A DNA stretch of 64,000 nucleotides. Source: Thalassotalea loyana (lineage in GTDB: Bacteria; Pseudomonadota; Gammaproteobacteria; Enterobacterales; Alteromonadaceae). Below the pieces are notes generated by a model that ran no database searches, was not told the origin of the DNA, and worked only from the letters and a program-made list of their open reading frames with translations. Positions within the stretch are counted from its first letter, which is position 1; each line of letters starts with the position of its first letter. Made by a program: the position numbers and the translations under genes. The stretch spans positions 1 to 64,000 of the forward strand of contig NZ_BSSV01000002.1 of assembly GCF_030161435.1 (NCBI RefSeq), written 5' to 3'. Below are positions 39,682 to 49,340 of the stretch, in pieces.

Positions 39682-39825
39682 TACCAAAGTGTCAAATTGT
39701 ATTTTAACACCCGTACACCGATTTTTTCGTGATCAACAATTGCAACTAAAACGATCACTTACCGTGTATTTAATGAACTTCTGTTGGAAATTTAGTCTGT
39801 TACACCATTTGATACGATTTATTAC

Positions 39826-39854
39826 TTGCTGAAATGTTATTCAGGGCATAGAAT
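39826..39854 (+). promoter_or_regulatory. Sigma-70 promoter of ssrA
   Basis: TTGCTG (39826-39831), a 17-bp spacer and TAGAAT (39849-39854). The start point would be near 39861, giving a leader of about 25 nt. That leader contains the hairpin CACTAGT-GAT-ACTAGTG, which RNase P would remove. Confidence 0.7.
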
Positions 39855-39886
39855 GCCGATCTGCACTAGTGATACTAGTGGCACTT

Positions 39887-40238
39887 GGGGCTGATTCAGG
39901 ATTCGACAAGATTCACGAAACCCAAGGTGCATGCCCAGGGGCGGTTGGCCTGGTAAAAAGCCGCAAAACTATAATTGCAAACGACGAAACGTTCGCACTA
40001 GCAGCTTAATGCTAGCCATCCTCTCGAAGATTCGCCTATAGTCTTGAGATGCCGATGGTCACCCCATGTAGGCTAGCGAGGGAAGCTTGCTTGAGGCTGA
40101 ACCGCGAAACCGTATCAAGCTCACCATGAAGAAGCCTGTCGATTGGCGTCTAATTGGCTAAATAAAAAATCGACTAAGCATGTAGGACCGAGGATGTAGG
40201 TTTTTTGGACGCGGGTTCAACTCCCGCCAGCTCCACCA
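39887..40238 (+). ncRNA. ssrA: Transfer-messenger RNA (tmRNA)
   Basis: 352 nt. The tRNA-like ends pair (GGGGCT at the 5' end with AGCTCC before ACCA), the 5' part GGGGCTGATTCAGGATTCGA is highly conserved, and the T arm is GCGGGTTCAACTCCCGC with CCA encoded. The tag frame at 39977-40009 reads ANDETFALAA and stops with TAA, so with the charged alanine the tag is AANDETFALAA. It works with SmpB, encoded 15.7 kb upstream. Confidence 0.98.
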
Positions 40239-40242
40239 CATT

Positions 40243-40272
40243 AAAAAAAGACGCTCTAGGGCGTCTTTTTTG
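40243..40272 (+). terminator. Terminator after ssrA
   Basis: Stem AAAAAGACGC (40245-40254) / GCGTCTTTTT (40261-40270), loop TCTAGG, followed by T-runs. The A-run at the left lets it serve the convergent amidohydrolase gene too. Confidence 0.9.
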
Positions 40273-40295
40273 TTTTTTGTTCAATAAAAATCACA

Positions 40296-41345
40296 TTAGG
40301 GCTTAAGGTTTAGCCATGCGAGCGAATTTGTTGACATCATATATTGTTTTTCACTCGCCGTAATCACCTGGTCTTTTTCAAGCTCATCGAGTAAAACACC
40401 CGGGTAGCAGCCAGGAACCGTTTCCATTTCGCCTAACGGATAAGGATCATCAACACCCCATAGAATTTGGCTCGAACCAACACGTTTGATCATCATTTCC
40501 AACGTTAGCGGATCGTGTACCAAGCTATCAAAATAGACATTTTTTGCGCCTATAGTGTCTTTAACGTCATGAGTATTTGGAAAAAGGTCTGGTCGCCCCA
40601 CCATCCCTTGGTTTACGCGGGCCACGTTAGCCTGAGCCAACATGGCGCCATGGGCGAAACACGTGCGAACATTGGGATATTTTTGTGCGAAGCCATTGAG
40701 TGCAAACATTAAGAATGTGTCTGCCGTTTGAGCCATCATCCAAACCAAATGATTACGCCAGAAAATATCATTTAGATTGACCATTTTTCCAGCATCGTAT
40801 GGGTGAAGCTCTACCGCTAAGCCATAATGATCAGCTAATTGCCAAATAGGCTCGACTGTTTTATCTGCAACACTCAACCATTCTCCGCTACTTGATAGGT
40901 AATGGGTGCTAAGGCACAGCAAACGCATGTTGTGTTGTTCAACGCATCGCTCTATTTCTTTGAGGGCTTGATCAATATACGCGGGTTGGACAACAAAGCC
41001 TGTCGTGAATCTGCGGGCATGTTCATATTGAACTTGTGCGTTAAAATCGTTTTGGAACTGCAAAATATCAAAGGTATCCTGCTCACCTATCCCGTTGCAG
41101 TAGAGTTGAGACAGGTTGAGAATCACTTCGTGATCGATGCCATGCTTTGCCATCCACTCAAGCTTTTCATTTAAGAAAAAGCTCGCATCCGTAATCGGTC
41201 TTCGCCAATCATTTTGATGCATGAACTTCTTCTGTTCATCCACCCAAAAGTACTTTTTTTCACGCATAAAATCAGGTACTTGATCCGGATAGGGTAACAA
41301 GTGACCATGTGCGTTTATTTTGCTATACGATGCTTTTTTGTCCAT
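40296..41345 (-). CDS. ACMSD-like amidohydrolase
   Basis: 349 residues, amidohydrolase_2 family. Metal-site motifs are INAHGHLLP near the start, ELHPYD, CFAHGAM and the late GVDDPYPLGEME. The order resembles 2-amino-3-carboxymuconate-6-semialdehyde decarboxylase of the kynurenine/3-hydroxyanthranilate route. No other gene of that pathway is in the window, so a different aromatic acid decarboxylase or hydratase role is possible. Start ATG at 41343-41345. Confidence 0.75.
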   Translation of the reverse strand: MDKKASYSKINAHGHLLPYPDQVPDFMREKKYFWVDEQKKFMHQNDWRRPITDASFFLNEKLEWMAKHGIDHEVILNLSQLYCNGIGEQDTFDILQFQNDFNAQVQYEHARRFTTGFVVQPAYIDQALKEIERCVEQHNMRLLCLSTHYLSSSGEWLSVADKTVEPIWQLADHYGLAVELHPYDAGKMVNLNDIFWRNHLVWMMAQTADTFLMFALNGFAQKYPNVRTCFAHGAMLAQANVARVNQGMVGRPDLFPNTHDVKDTIGAKNVYFDSLVHDPLTLEMMIKRVGSSQILWGVDDPYPLGEMETVPGCYPGVLLDELEKDQVITASEKQYMMSTNSLAWLNLKP

Positions 41346-41438
41346 CTTGGTCTTTTTATAATTCAGGCTTTACTAAGATGACAAATTGGTTAATTTTTAG
41401 CAAGTTGCATTTGTACTAACGAACCGCTTTACAGCTCA

Positions 41439-42242
41439 CTACTTAGCCATTTTTGCCAGCATTGCTTCAACCGCCTTTAAATGTGCTTCATCATGATGAC
41501 ACATGCCCTGAAATGCTGCACACATTGATAAGAAATCCGGCAGTTCAGTACGTTGTGCCATTTTCATTAAACGTTTTGTCATGCGCATTGAAGCCGTTGG
41601 ATTAGCGGCTATTTGCTCAGCTAGCGCATTGGTTTCAGTCAATAGGTTATCGGGTTCAACAACGTTTAATACAATACCCAATGACTTCGCTTCTTCTGCA
41701 TCAATAACGCGTCCAGTAAATGTCAGCTCCGCCGCCTGTTGATACCCGATAATTCGCTGTAAAAACCATGCACCACCGTCTCCAGGGATCAAACCTAAGC
41801 TTGAAAACGTTTCACCAAACTTGGCTTTAGTACTTGCCAGACGAATATCACACATATTAGCCAGATCAAAGCCTGCACCTATTGCAGGACCATTTACCGC
41901 CGCAATAACTGGTACTTCAAGACTTTGCATTGCAAGTGGGATATTTTGGATTCCTTGACGATACTTATCCATTAATGTTTTGACATCACCGCCAAAGTCA
42001 CCCGTTTGATTTGCCATGTCTTTAACGTTTCCACCAGCGGAAAAAGCGGAGCCAGCTCCGGTAATAATTAATACGGCAATGTCTTGGTTTTGATTAATCC
42101 ATTGGGCAGTTGAGACAATATCTTCAATGAGATGAGTGCCTGTTAAAGCGTTTCTCACGTCATGTCGATTTAATGTTAGTGTCGCTATATTGTTGGTAAT
42201 TTCTAACTGTGCGTCAGTTAAGTGAGGGATAGATGTCATCAT
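41439..42242 (-). CDS. Enoyl-CoA hydratase/isomerase family protein
   Basis: 267 residues, crotonase fold. The oxyanion-hole motifs are SAFSAGGNVKDM and AAVNGPAIGAGFDLANMCDI; SLGLIPGDGGAWFLQRIIG holds the second catalytic region with Asp. Cytoplasmic acyl-CoA metabolism, exact substrate unknown. Two ATGs in tandem at the start; the first is used. It lies 93 bp upstream of the ACMSD-like gene in the same direction. Confidence 0.88.
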   Translation of the reverse strand: MMTSIPHLTDAQLEITNNIATLTLNRHDVRNALTGTHLIEDIVSTAQWINQNQDIAVLIITGAGSAFSAGGNVKDMANQTGDFGGDVKTLMDKYRQGIQNIPLAMQSLEVPVIAAVNGPAIGAGFDLANMCDIRLASTKAKFGETFSSLGLIPGDGGAWFLQRIIGYQQAAELTFTGRVIDAEEAKSLGIVLNVVEPDNLLTETNALAEQIAANPTASMRMTKRLMKMAQRTELPDFLSMCAAFQGMCHHDEAHLKAVEAMLAKMAK

Positions 42243-42286
42243 AATCTTCTATGTGTAAGCTTTGATGACACCTTAGCGTATATTAA

Positions 42287-42802
42287 TCAACTTTTGCGTT
42301 TTTTCTTCGCTTTTTTTACATAGGGTTGAATAAACAAATACATTCCCGTCAACCAAAGGACGAAAAGAATGACACCACTAGGCAACATTAACCAAAGGTG
42401 TGCATTTTCAAAAAAGAATGTCCCATCATGTAGGCTTTCCAAGAAGTCAGAACGACGGTATGCAACCTGCAAAATTTCGCCTGTTTCGTTGTCTATTTGT
42501 ACTTCCCACTGGCTCTTAGCTCTAACTTTAGTAATACCTTTTGAGGGTCTGACATCCAACCTATCAATGTCTTCCCAGCTTTGTATTTCTGCTTCCTTTA
42601 CGGTTTTGACTTGAGCAAGAATTTGCTCAAACGCAATGCTTGGCGTTGCTGATTGACCTTTTTGACTCGGAGGCTGAAGGTAATCAAACTCTTTACGCAC
42701 CAATAATAAAATGCCACTTATAATGACAATAAGAATAGGTAACGCGACAACAATGCTGCCCCATTTATGGATTTTTCTATTAGTTTTGTTGAAAGACTTC
42801 AT
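42287..42802 (-). CDS. PepSY-associated membrane protein
   Basis: 171 residues. An N-terminal membrane helix (SIVVALPILIVIISGILLLV), a soluble PepSY-like part and a second helix near the C-terminus (LMLPSGVILFVLWLTGMYLF) followed by a basic tail. Such reduced PepSY proteins often accompany TonB receptors for iron compounds and may act as a ferric reductase partner. It starts 23 bp after the TonB receptor gene. Confidence 0.78.
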   Translation of the reverse strand: MKSFNKTNRKIHKWGSIVVALPILIVIISGILLLVRKEFDYLQPPSQKGQSATPSIAFEQILAQVKTVKEAEIQSWEDIDRLDVRPSKGITKVRAKSQWEVQIDNETGEILQVAYRRSDFLESLHDGTFFFENAHLWLMLPSGVILFVLWLTGMYLFIQPYVKKAKKKRKS

Positions 42803-42825
42803 TTAACGTTCACAAAATTTTTTAC

Positions 42826-44754
42826 TTAGTGCTGATAATAAATACTCAATGCAACGCTTCTCTCAGGTTGCCATGGTGCATCTTCGTCGGCGGTTGCTTT
42901 ATAAAGCTCATTGGTTAGATTATGCAAAAACAGCTTAATTTGCCATTTTGGCGACACCTGATATTGAGCATTTATGTGCCAAAGTAGCGTATCATCCAAA
43001 GGAATTTCTGCATCACCGACTCTATTTTTTTCAAATCGATAGCTCAATTCATTGCTAAATTGCCACTGATTCAGATGCCATACACTGGTCAACGACAACA
43101 TATCAGGGTTTAAATCATCAATTGCTTGACCGTTGTCATTTTCTCCACGGTTATATTGATAAGTAACGTGGTGTTTTACATCATCGGTTTGCTGCCACTC
43201 GACAGACGCTTCAACGCCATAAATATCAGCGTTGTCTTGATTTCGATAGCTCAGCGTTTCTTCATCAATCCGATAACGTTCAATATAGTTATTAACGTTA
43301 TATTGATATGCTGTCAGATGTACTGTTGCCGTGCTAGCTAGCAAATATTCCAAGGAAAATTGGCCGCCTAAACTCCTCTCAGGATCTAGCGCTTCGTTGC
43401 CAACGGTTGTGCCACGTGGCGTCTCACCTGTAAAGTAACGCTCTGATAAGGTCGCAAACCTAAAGGCATTGCCAATTTCTGCTTTAACATTGAAACGTGT
43501 CGATACTTCATGCTCCACAGATAAACTAAAGCTTGCAAAAGTGTCAGACACTTCGTCGTTAAGTGTATTTTGTATCTGCTCAATGTGATCAAATCGTCCA
43601 GAAAGTCCCCAGCGCCAATCGTCAATTAAGCCGTACTGATGAACAAAAATAGCGGTATTTGTTTGCTCTGCATCGAGTAATTGAGCTTCATAATTGAGCT
43701 GTTGATTCAACGAGTATTCTTGCTCGGAGATATCGACGCCAGCTCGTCGAATCCACTCTACTCCCCATCGTCCACCAGTTTCAGCGCGTCGCTCACCAAT
43801 CCCCAAAAAACCGTCAAAGTCATTTTGCCAGAGAAGATTAATCGTCTGTGCATCATAGTCTGTAACATTGGTTCTCTCACCAACTCTTGTAATGCTAGAT
43901 TGCCACGATTGATTATGAAGGCCTATATTCATCTCACCAAAACGTTGATGGGTAATTGCGAGGCTAGCGAGAAGGTGTTCATCATAAGGATATATTGTGA
44001 TCCTTTCTGACGGATATTGCGCAGAACTCTTTCCAATATCGCTAGCATGGCTAACCAGTAAATCGGTATCAAAAGTAAACCCATCGAACGTATGCTGCAT
44101 TGAAGCGATGCCAAAGAATTTATCAAATGCAGTATTAAGTGTTTCCCCATTTGCTGCTGTCGAATTATTTGCCCTTTGGTAGCCAGCACCAACACTATAA
44201 GTGTCATCACCATATCCCATGGCGATACTCTTTGCGTCGTTACTTGGTTGAATGTTGACTTGTGCTTGCGCACCGTCAAAATGTCTTAGACGCGCACTAA
44301 TCACCCCCCCCATAGCATCTGAGCCATAATAGGCGGCGCTTGGGCCTTTTCTTACATCTACAGCTTCAATAAATTCATTGGGTAGAAACGCCGCAGAGTT
44401 ACCTGCTCGCCTATCGGTGAGAATAGGCACTCCATTAACCTCTGTTTTAATTCGAGACTTACTAAACCCGCGGATACTATAACTCTGGAATTGACCACCC
44501 TGGCCAGATAAAGTCACACCAGGTATCGACTCCAACCAGTCCGCTAAGGTAATTGGATTTGAAACTAACTGCTCAGTTACAACTTGTTGATTTTGTGTTG
44601 TCACTAATTGGTGTTGATAGCGGTTTCCCTTGACTTCGATTCTCTCTATATCGTCTTCAGCATTCGCCACTAAAGAGATAGAAGCTAAAATGCTAGACAA
44701 AATTACCGGCGAGTAAAACAAGAACGGGGTTTTCAAGGGGGGTTCCACAATCAT
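42826..44754 (-). CDS. TonB-dependent outer membrane receptor
   Basis: 642 residues. A signal peptide ends at SLVANA. The plug domain has SIRGFSKSRIKTEVNGVPI and KGPSAAYYGSDAMGG, then a 22-strand barrel ends in ERSVALSIYYQH with an aromatic-rich terminus. Length and the PepSY neighbour suggest uptake of haem or a siderophore; the ligand is not readable. The ATG at 44752 is used; an in-frame TTG at 44736 would give a more compact signal peptide (MKTPFLFYSPV) and is an alternative. Confidence 0.88.
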   Translation of the reverse strand: MIVEPPLKTPFLFYSPVILSSILASISLVANAEDDIERIEVKGNRYQHQLVTTQNQQVVTEQLVSNPITLADWLESIPGVTLSGQGGQFQSYSIRGFSKSRIKTEVNGVPILTDRRAGNSAAFLPNEFIEAVDVRKGPSAAYYGSDAMGGVISARLRHFDGAQAQVNIQPSNDAKSIAMGYGDDTYSVGAGYQRANNSTAANGETLNTAFDKFFGIASMQHTFDGFTFDTDLLVSHASDIGKSSAQYPSERITIYPYDEHLLASLAITHQRFGEMNIGLHNQSWQSSITRVGERTNVTDYDAQTINLLWQNDFDGFLGIGERRAETGGRWGVEWIRRAGVDISEQEYSLNQQLNYEAQLLDAEQTNTAIFVHQYGLIDDWRWGLSGRFDHIEQIQNTLNDEVSDTFASFSLSVEHEVSTRFNVKAEIGNAFRFATLSERYFTGETPRGTTVGNEALDPERSLGGQFSLEYLLASTATVHLTAYQYNVNNYIERYRIDEETLSYRNQDNADIYGVEASVEWQQTDDVKHHVTYQYNRGENDNGQAIDDLNPDMLSLTSVWHLNQWQFSNELSYRFEKNRVGDAEIPLDDTLLWHINAQYQVSPKWQIKLFLHNLTNELYKATADEDAPWQPERSVALSIYYQH

Positions 44755-44923
44755 AAATCAAAAGCCGGAACACTATAGCAGAAAATACAACAACTATTTG
44801 GTCGTTTGACTTAAAAACTTAGCTGTTAATCGGCAATTTCGATACGAACCTTAATATGTTGCTAGCAATAGCAACTCAAGCTGTAATACACTAAACCTTA
44901 TTATAATGATTTACTGACAAGAC

Positions 44924-47748
44924 ATGGATTTAAAACGACTTTTATCATTAAGTATTTCGCTTGCATTGACGCCAATGGCAGTATCTTTCTCTCCAGTAAC
45001 ATACAGCCAGAGTGCGACCACTATATCTGCTGGTGGATTTTCCAACTCACTCTATGAAAAAGCACGTTCAGCTTATGATTCTGGTGACGTAAACGAAGCT
45101 GTCATTCATGTGAAAAATGCCTTAAAACAAGACTCAAACAACTTGCCAGCGAGACTGCTATTCGGCCAAATTTTGTTAGAGTATGGAGAACTTGCCGCTG
45201 CTGAAGATCAATATCGTGTAGCACTATCGCTTAATGTCGATAAGTCACTTGTTATTCTTCCACTTGCACAATCTTTATTACTACAGAGCAAATTCTCAAA
45301 TATTCTAGAAGATGTCGAAATTGGTCCTTATCCTCGAGACATCAACACCCTGGTATATATCTATCGAGCTAAGGCACAATCCGGCTTAGCAAGCTTTGAT
45401 GAAGCTAAATTCAATTATGAGCAAGCATTGAATTTAGACGAAGGCAATATCGATGCCCTGCTCGGTTTATCAACGATTGCGAAGAAACAAAACGACACCA
45501 TCAAAGCAAAACAGTATCTAACGCAAGCAAAAGCGTTGGCACCTAATGAACCTTATGTTGCTTTTTTTAGGGCGAGCAATTCCGTCACGAATTAAAACTT
45601 GCCGAAGCGTTAGATGCATACAACCGTGCGATCGAAATAAACCCTAACTACACTGACGCAAGACGCGCTAGAGCGACAATTTATCTTGATGAAAATAACC
45701 TATCTGATGCGCAAAAAGATATCGAATTTTTATTAGAAGAAATGCCTGATGATCCGTTTTCTCAGCTATTGCATGGTATTTATTTAGCTAAGACCAATCA
45801 AAGTACTGAAGCTAAAAACCTAATTGCGAAAACTTCAGAGCGCTATAGTCAATTAGACCCTGAAACGATTGACCAGTTTGCACCTCTGGCGCTTGTTTAT
45901 GGTTTTTCGCAATTTTTGCAGGGCAACCTCCAGAATGCGACAACAAGCCTTAATAACTATCTGCAAAAAAATCCAAGTAGTAAACAAGCAAGAGAAATCT
46001 TAGCTGAAATTGCCATCGAACGCCGACAATATGATTTAGCAAGTGACTTATTACAACCTATTTCAGTTAGTCAGTTATCAAAGCGAAGTGCACACATTAT
46101 GCTACGTTCGCTTATTGAAACACAGCGTTTCAACCGAGCACTTGAATTAATTACCGAGTTACCCACTGATATTACGCAAACACCAGAAATGGTAAATCTT
46201 CATGCCGTTGTCTTAGTTAAATCAGGTAAACCAAATCAGGCAATCTCATTATTGACCCAGCAAAACGTTGCTGAGCAAGGTTTAGCAAAACAACAAACAT
46301 TACTGATACTTGGCTACAACTATCTTAATTTGGGTTTTAATAACGAAGCGTTAGACATTGCTAATCAGTTAGTTAGCCCAAGCAATGACAATACAATTGC
46401 CGAACTTAATTACATTGCATCGGCATACTTAGTTAATCAAGATGATAAAAATGCAGAGCGTTATTTCTATAAAGCATTGCAGTTAGATAAAGACGATGAA
46501 GTGGTGAAACGCAATTTAGCCCAGTTACACCTGAAAAATGGGCAGTATGCAAAATCGCAAGCACTGATTGAAGAGATGCTTGCATTAAACCCTGATAACT
46601 TGAATGTTTTACCGATCTACGGGGAGCTTTTAAAACGTCAGAACGACACAGTTGGTTCCTTGAGTGTGTTTGAGCAAATTAACGAACTTGCACCACAAAA
46701 CCTCAAGAATAAGTACCAGCTAGCAAATGCCTACCTTGCAAGCCAACAAGCTGATAAAGCAATTGACACGGCAAATGATATTAATCGATTAGAGTCTTTA
46801 TCGCCCTTCGCACTTATCGTGAAAGCAAAAGCAAATCTATTAAAAAATGATAACGCTCAAGCGGCAAGGTCGCTACGTATCGCCTTCGGTTTATTTACAG
46901 AAGATGCAGATAAGCTAGCTGAAATAGCGAAATTGCAATTAGCCGCAGCCGATTTTCTATCGGTCGAAAAAGCTATTGTAGAAATTGAAAAGCTGTCGCC
47001 AAATCACAAAGACCTTCACCACATACGCGTCCGTCTTCTTGAAGCAACGGGTGACTTAAACGGCGCCTTAGCACTCCTTCAAAAACAACGTAAGAAAACG
47101 GCGGCATTTTATGCGCTCCAAGCAAACTTAATGTTGAAGCTATACCAAGATCCGAGTGCTCTAGCGTCAGCAAAAAGTGCTTATGAGATGGAGCCAACTA
47201 TAGAGCACCATGAACTTCTGATCCGAACACTACTAATAAATCGTGACAATGTAGGCGCATATCAGCAGTTTGATGCTTGGTTAACGAATAATCCAAATGA
47301 TTGGCAAACATGGCGTAAAGTTGCAAATTTATATGAGCAGCACGATAAATTAGACGATGCTGTAGAGCATTATGAGCGCGCTATTGCGATCAACAATAAA
47401 GATACGTTTAGTTTAAACAATTTGTCATTATTACTTATTGAGAAAAAACGTTATGCAGAGGCATTAACGTACGCGCAACAGGCACATCAATTTGCGCCAT
47501 TAGAGGCCAAGATTAACGACACATTAGGTTGGGCTTTAGTACATGAAAACCGAGAGCAGGAAGCCATCAATTACTTCAGAGAAAGTTTGGCTCGTGATCA
47601 CAACAATGCAACCACTCGTTTTCATTTAGGTATGGCACTAAAGCGCTTAAACCGAAATGATGAGGCGTTAACTGAGCTCTATCAGGCGTTAACCGCGTCT
47701 CCAAATGATGAAATGAAAGCGCTCATTCAACAAGCCATTGATAACTAA
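44924..47748 (+). pseudogene. prsT: PrsT-like TPR protein of the PEP-CTERM system, single frameshift
   Basis: An N-terminal part (44924-45595) with a signal peptide and TPR repeats ends in a stop soon after PYVAFF. The downstream frame resumes at once as GEQFRHELKLAEALDAYNRA and runs to 47748. Restoring one base near 45569-45572 (for example a G in AGGG) joins both into one reading frame of about 941 residues, the usual size of PrsT. The rest is continuous TPR repeats (AEALDAYNRAIEINPNYTDA, DAVEHYERAIAINNKDTFSL). PrsT proteins accompany exosortase loci and presumably act in export or assembly of PEP-CTERM proteins. It may be a true pseudogene or a sequencing error. Confidence 0.8.
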
Positions 47749-47784
47749 CTCTCACTAATAAAAGCGAAACGGAAAGCGCCTGAT

Positions 47785-48201
47785 ATGTTCAAATCCAGAT
47801 TGATACAACAACACATTAACTGGCTTGATGATACAGGCGTAAAAATTTATTCAATCTCAGCGACCAATCAGCCTGTCGACCAAACTGAGTATTTACCGAT
47901 GCTTGCCAAGGCAAAAGCAGCTATTGACATAAACTGGGAGACGACACCTTCATTTGCGATTTTTCATGATGGAGCTCAGTACCCCTATTTAATTCTTTGC
48001 TGGTGGCAAAATGACAACGAGCTCTTTAATCGTGTCTTTGTCAAAGATACACAGACTTGGTCACAAGATCCGGATAAATACTCGTTTTGTTTGTATGATT
48101 TAGAAGTCATTTGGATAGAGCGCAATATTTTCATCGACACGATTGATAACGCATCCCCTTCCATACAAGATTATCAAAATACTCGAAAAGCGCTTAAATA
48201 G
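47785..48201 (+). CDS. Hypothetical protein
   Basis: 138 residues, no signal peptide or membrane helix, and tryptophan-rich (LILCWWQNDNELFNRVF, LEVIWIERNIFID). I do not recognise the family. It starts 36 bp after the PrsT-like gene in the same direction, and its transcript ends at a strong terminator. Start ATG at 47785. Confidence 0.65.
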   Translation: MFKSRLIQQHINWLDDTGVKIYSISATNQPVDQTEYLPMLAKAKAAIDINWETTPSFAIFHDGAQYPYLILCWWQNDNELFNRVFVKDTQTWSQDPDKYSFCLYDLEVIWIERNIFIDTIDNASPSIQDYQNTRKALK

Positions 48202-48223
48202 CGGTAGGTTTTATTTGAGGCAA

Positions 48224-48251
48224 AAAAAAGGTCGGCATAGCCGACCTTTTT
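48224..48251. terminator. Bidirectional terminator
   Basis: Arms AAAAAGGTCGGC (48225-48236) and GCCGACCTTTTT (48240-48251), loop ATA. It serves the hypothetical gene on the left and the PEP-CTERM gene on the right. Confidence 0.92.
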
Positions 48252-48268
48252 CATTTAACAATCTTTAT

Positions 48269-49102
48269 TTACGATGTAGCACGTTGACGGTAAATCAACA
48301 ATAACGCTAAACCGAACAATGCAACAGTCGCTGGTTCAGGAACTTGTGCAACGTTTGATTTTTCAAACGATAAGTTTTTGAAACCACCTGAACCTTGCAT
48401 GCGGATAACTAAGTAAGAGATAGTTTCCGATAATGAGAAGTTCTGTGTTACGTAACCTTTGTTACCTGTAACTGTCATCATCTCTACGCCATCAATCATG
48501 TTTCCAGCCGAACCATAGAAGCTAAAAGAACCGCGTTGGTTAGGGCCATCTTCCATGTCAGCTAAGTCGATTGACTTTAAGCTTACCGCTTCGCTGAATT
48601 CTACAAAAATAAAACCGCCGTGAGGGTTGTCACCTGAATAGCGATCATCAGGATCTTTACATAAGCCCTTACCGTTGTTCCATTTTAACTTACATTGCTC
48701 GTTACGCTCATGAATAATAGCTACGTTACCTTGACCAACTTTCAAGTCTTCGTCTTGCGTTGCCCAAGTTGCGTCAGTGTTGAACAATGTTAAAAATAAA
48801 TCAGAATTTGCATTGTCAAACGCATTTGGATCACCTGACACATCTGAGCTACCCCAGTTGTCCCAGCTAGTTTGTGCCCAAAATGTTACGTCGACACCAC
48901 CAAGCGAACCGATGTGACCTGTCGATGTAAACTCTTCATCAATGATTTGACCTTTGTTGTACTTGTACTTCTTGCTACAAGAACCAGTACATTGGTTACC
49001 ACCCGTAGGGGCACGTAAACCGTCTTCATCAAATGAAATTGTGTATGAGTCGGCATTTGCACTTAATGCTGTTAAAAACAACACTGAGGCGAACGACTTC
49101 AT
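48269..49102 (-). CDS. PEP-CTERM sorting domain protein
   Basis: 277 residues from the ATG at 49100-49102, chosen because AAGGA lies 6-7 nt upstream; longer frames from ATG 49120 or TTG 49126 exist. A signal peptide ends at ALSANA. The C-terminus VPEPATVALFGLALLLIYRQ plus RATS is a classic PEP-CTERM signal: VPEP, membrane helix, basic end. Exosortase would cleave and anchor it. Four cysteines occur in two near pairs (CTGSC, CKLKWNNGKGLC). Function of the mature part unknown; such proteins are often extracellular matrix parts. Confidence 0.85.
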   Translation of the reverse strand: MKSFASVLFLTALSANADSYTISFDEDGLRAPTGGNQCTGSCSKKYKYNKGQIIDEEFTSTGHIGSLGGVDVTFWAQTSWDNWGSSDVSGDPNAFDNANSDLFLTLFNTDATWATQDEDLKVGQGNVAIIHERNEQCKLKWNNGKGLCKDPDDRYSGDNPHGGFIFVEFSEAVSLKSIDLADMEDGPNQRGSFSFYGSAGNMIDGVEMMTVTGNKGYVTQNFSLSETISYLVIRMQGSGGFKNLSFEKSNVAQVPEPATVALFGLALLLIYRQRATS

Positions 49103-49290
49103 TAATATCCTTTTAATCATTTGCAATACTCGTTAAAAAACTACTGAATTACCGCTTAATAAGCAAATAACATACCAGAAAACAAAAAGCCTTTAAAATC
49201 AACAACTTAGAAGAAAAGTGTTAGAGAAGATCCTATAAGCTGTAAAAAAACCTAACAGATCTTACCTGATATTATTTTACGCGAAACGGA

Positions 49291-49320
49291 CAAAAAAATA
49301 CCGGCTGATTTAGCCGGCAT
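49291..49320 (-). terminator. Intrinsic terminator after mmsA
   Basis: Arms ATACCGGCT (49298-49306) and AGCCGGCAT (49312-49320), one mismatch. The A-run 49292-49298 gives the U-tract leftwards. Confidence 0.83.
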
Positions 49321-49340
49321 TTATAGCACAAATTTTACAG

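Noticed and set aside
45562-45570. Programmed -1 frameshift at the T7 run in the PrsT-like gene
   Set aside because: Slipping back one base on the T run leads directly into a TAG stop, so it would not join the two halves; a base loss in AGGG explains the break better.
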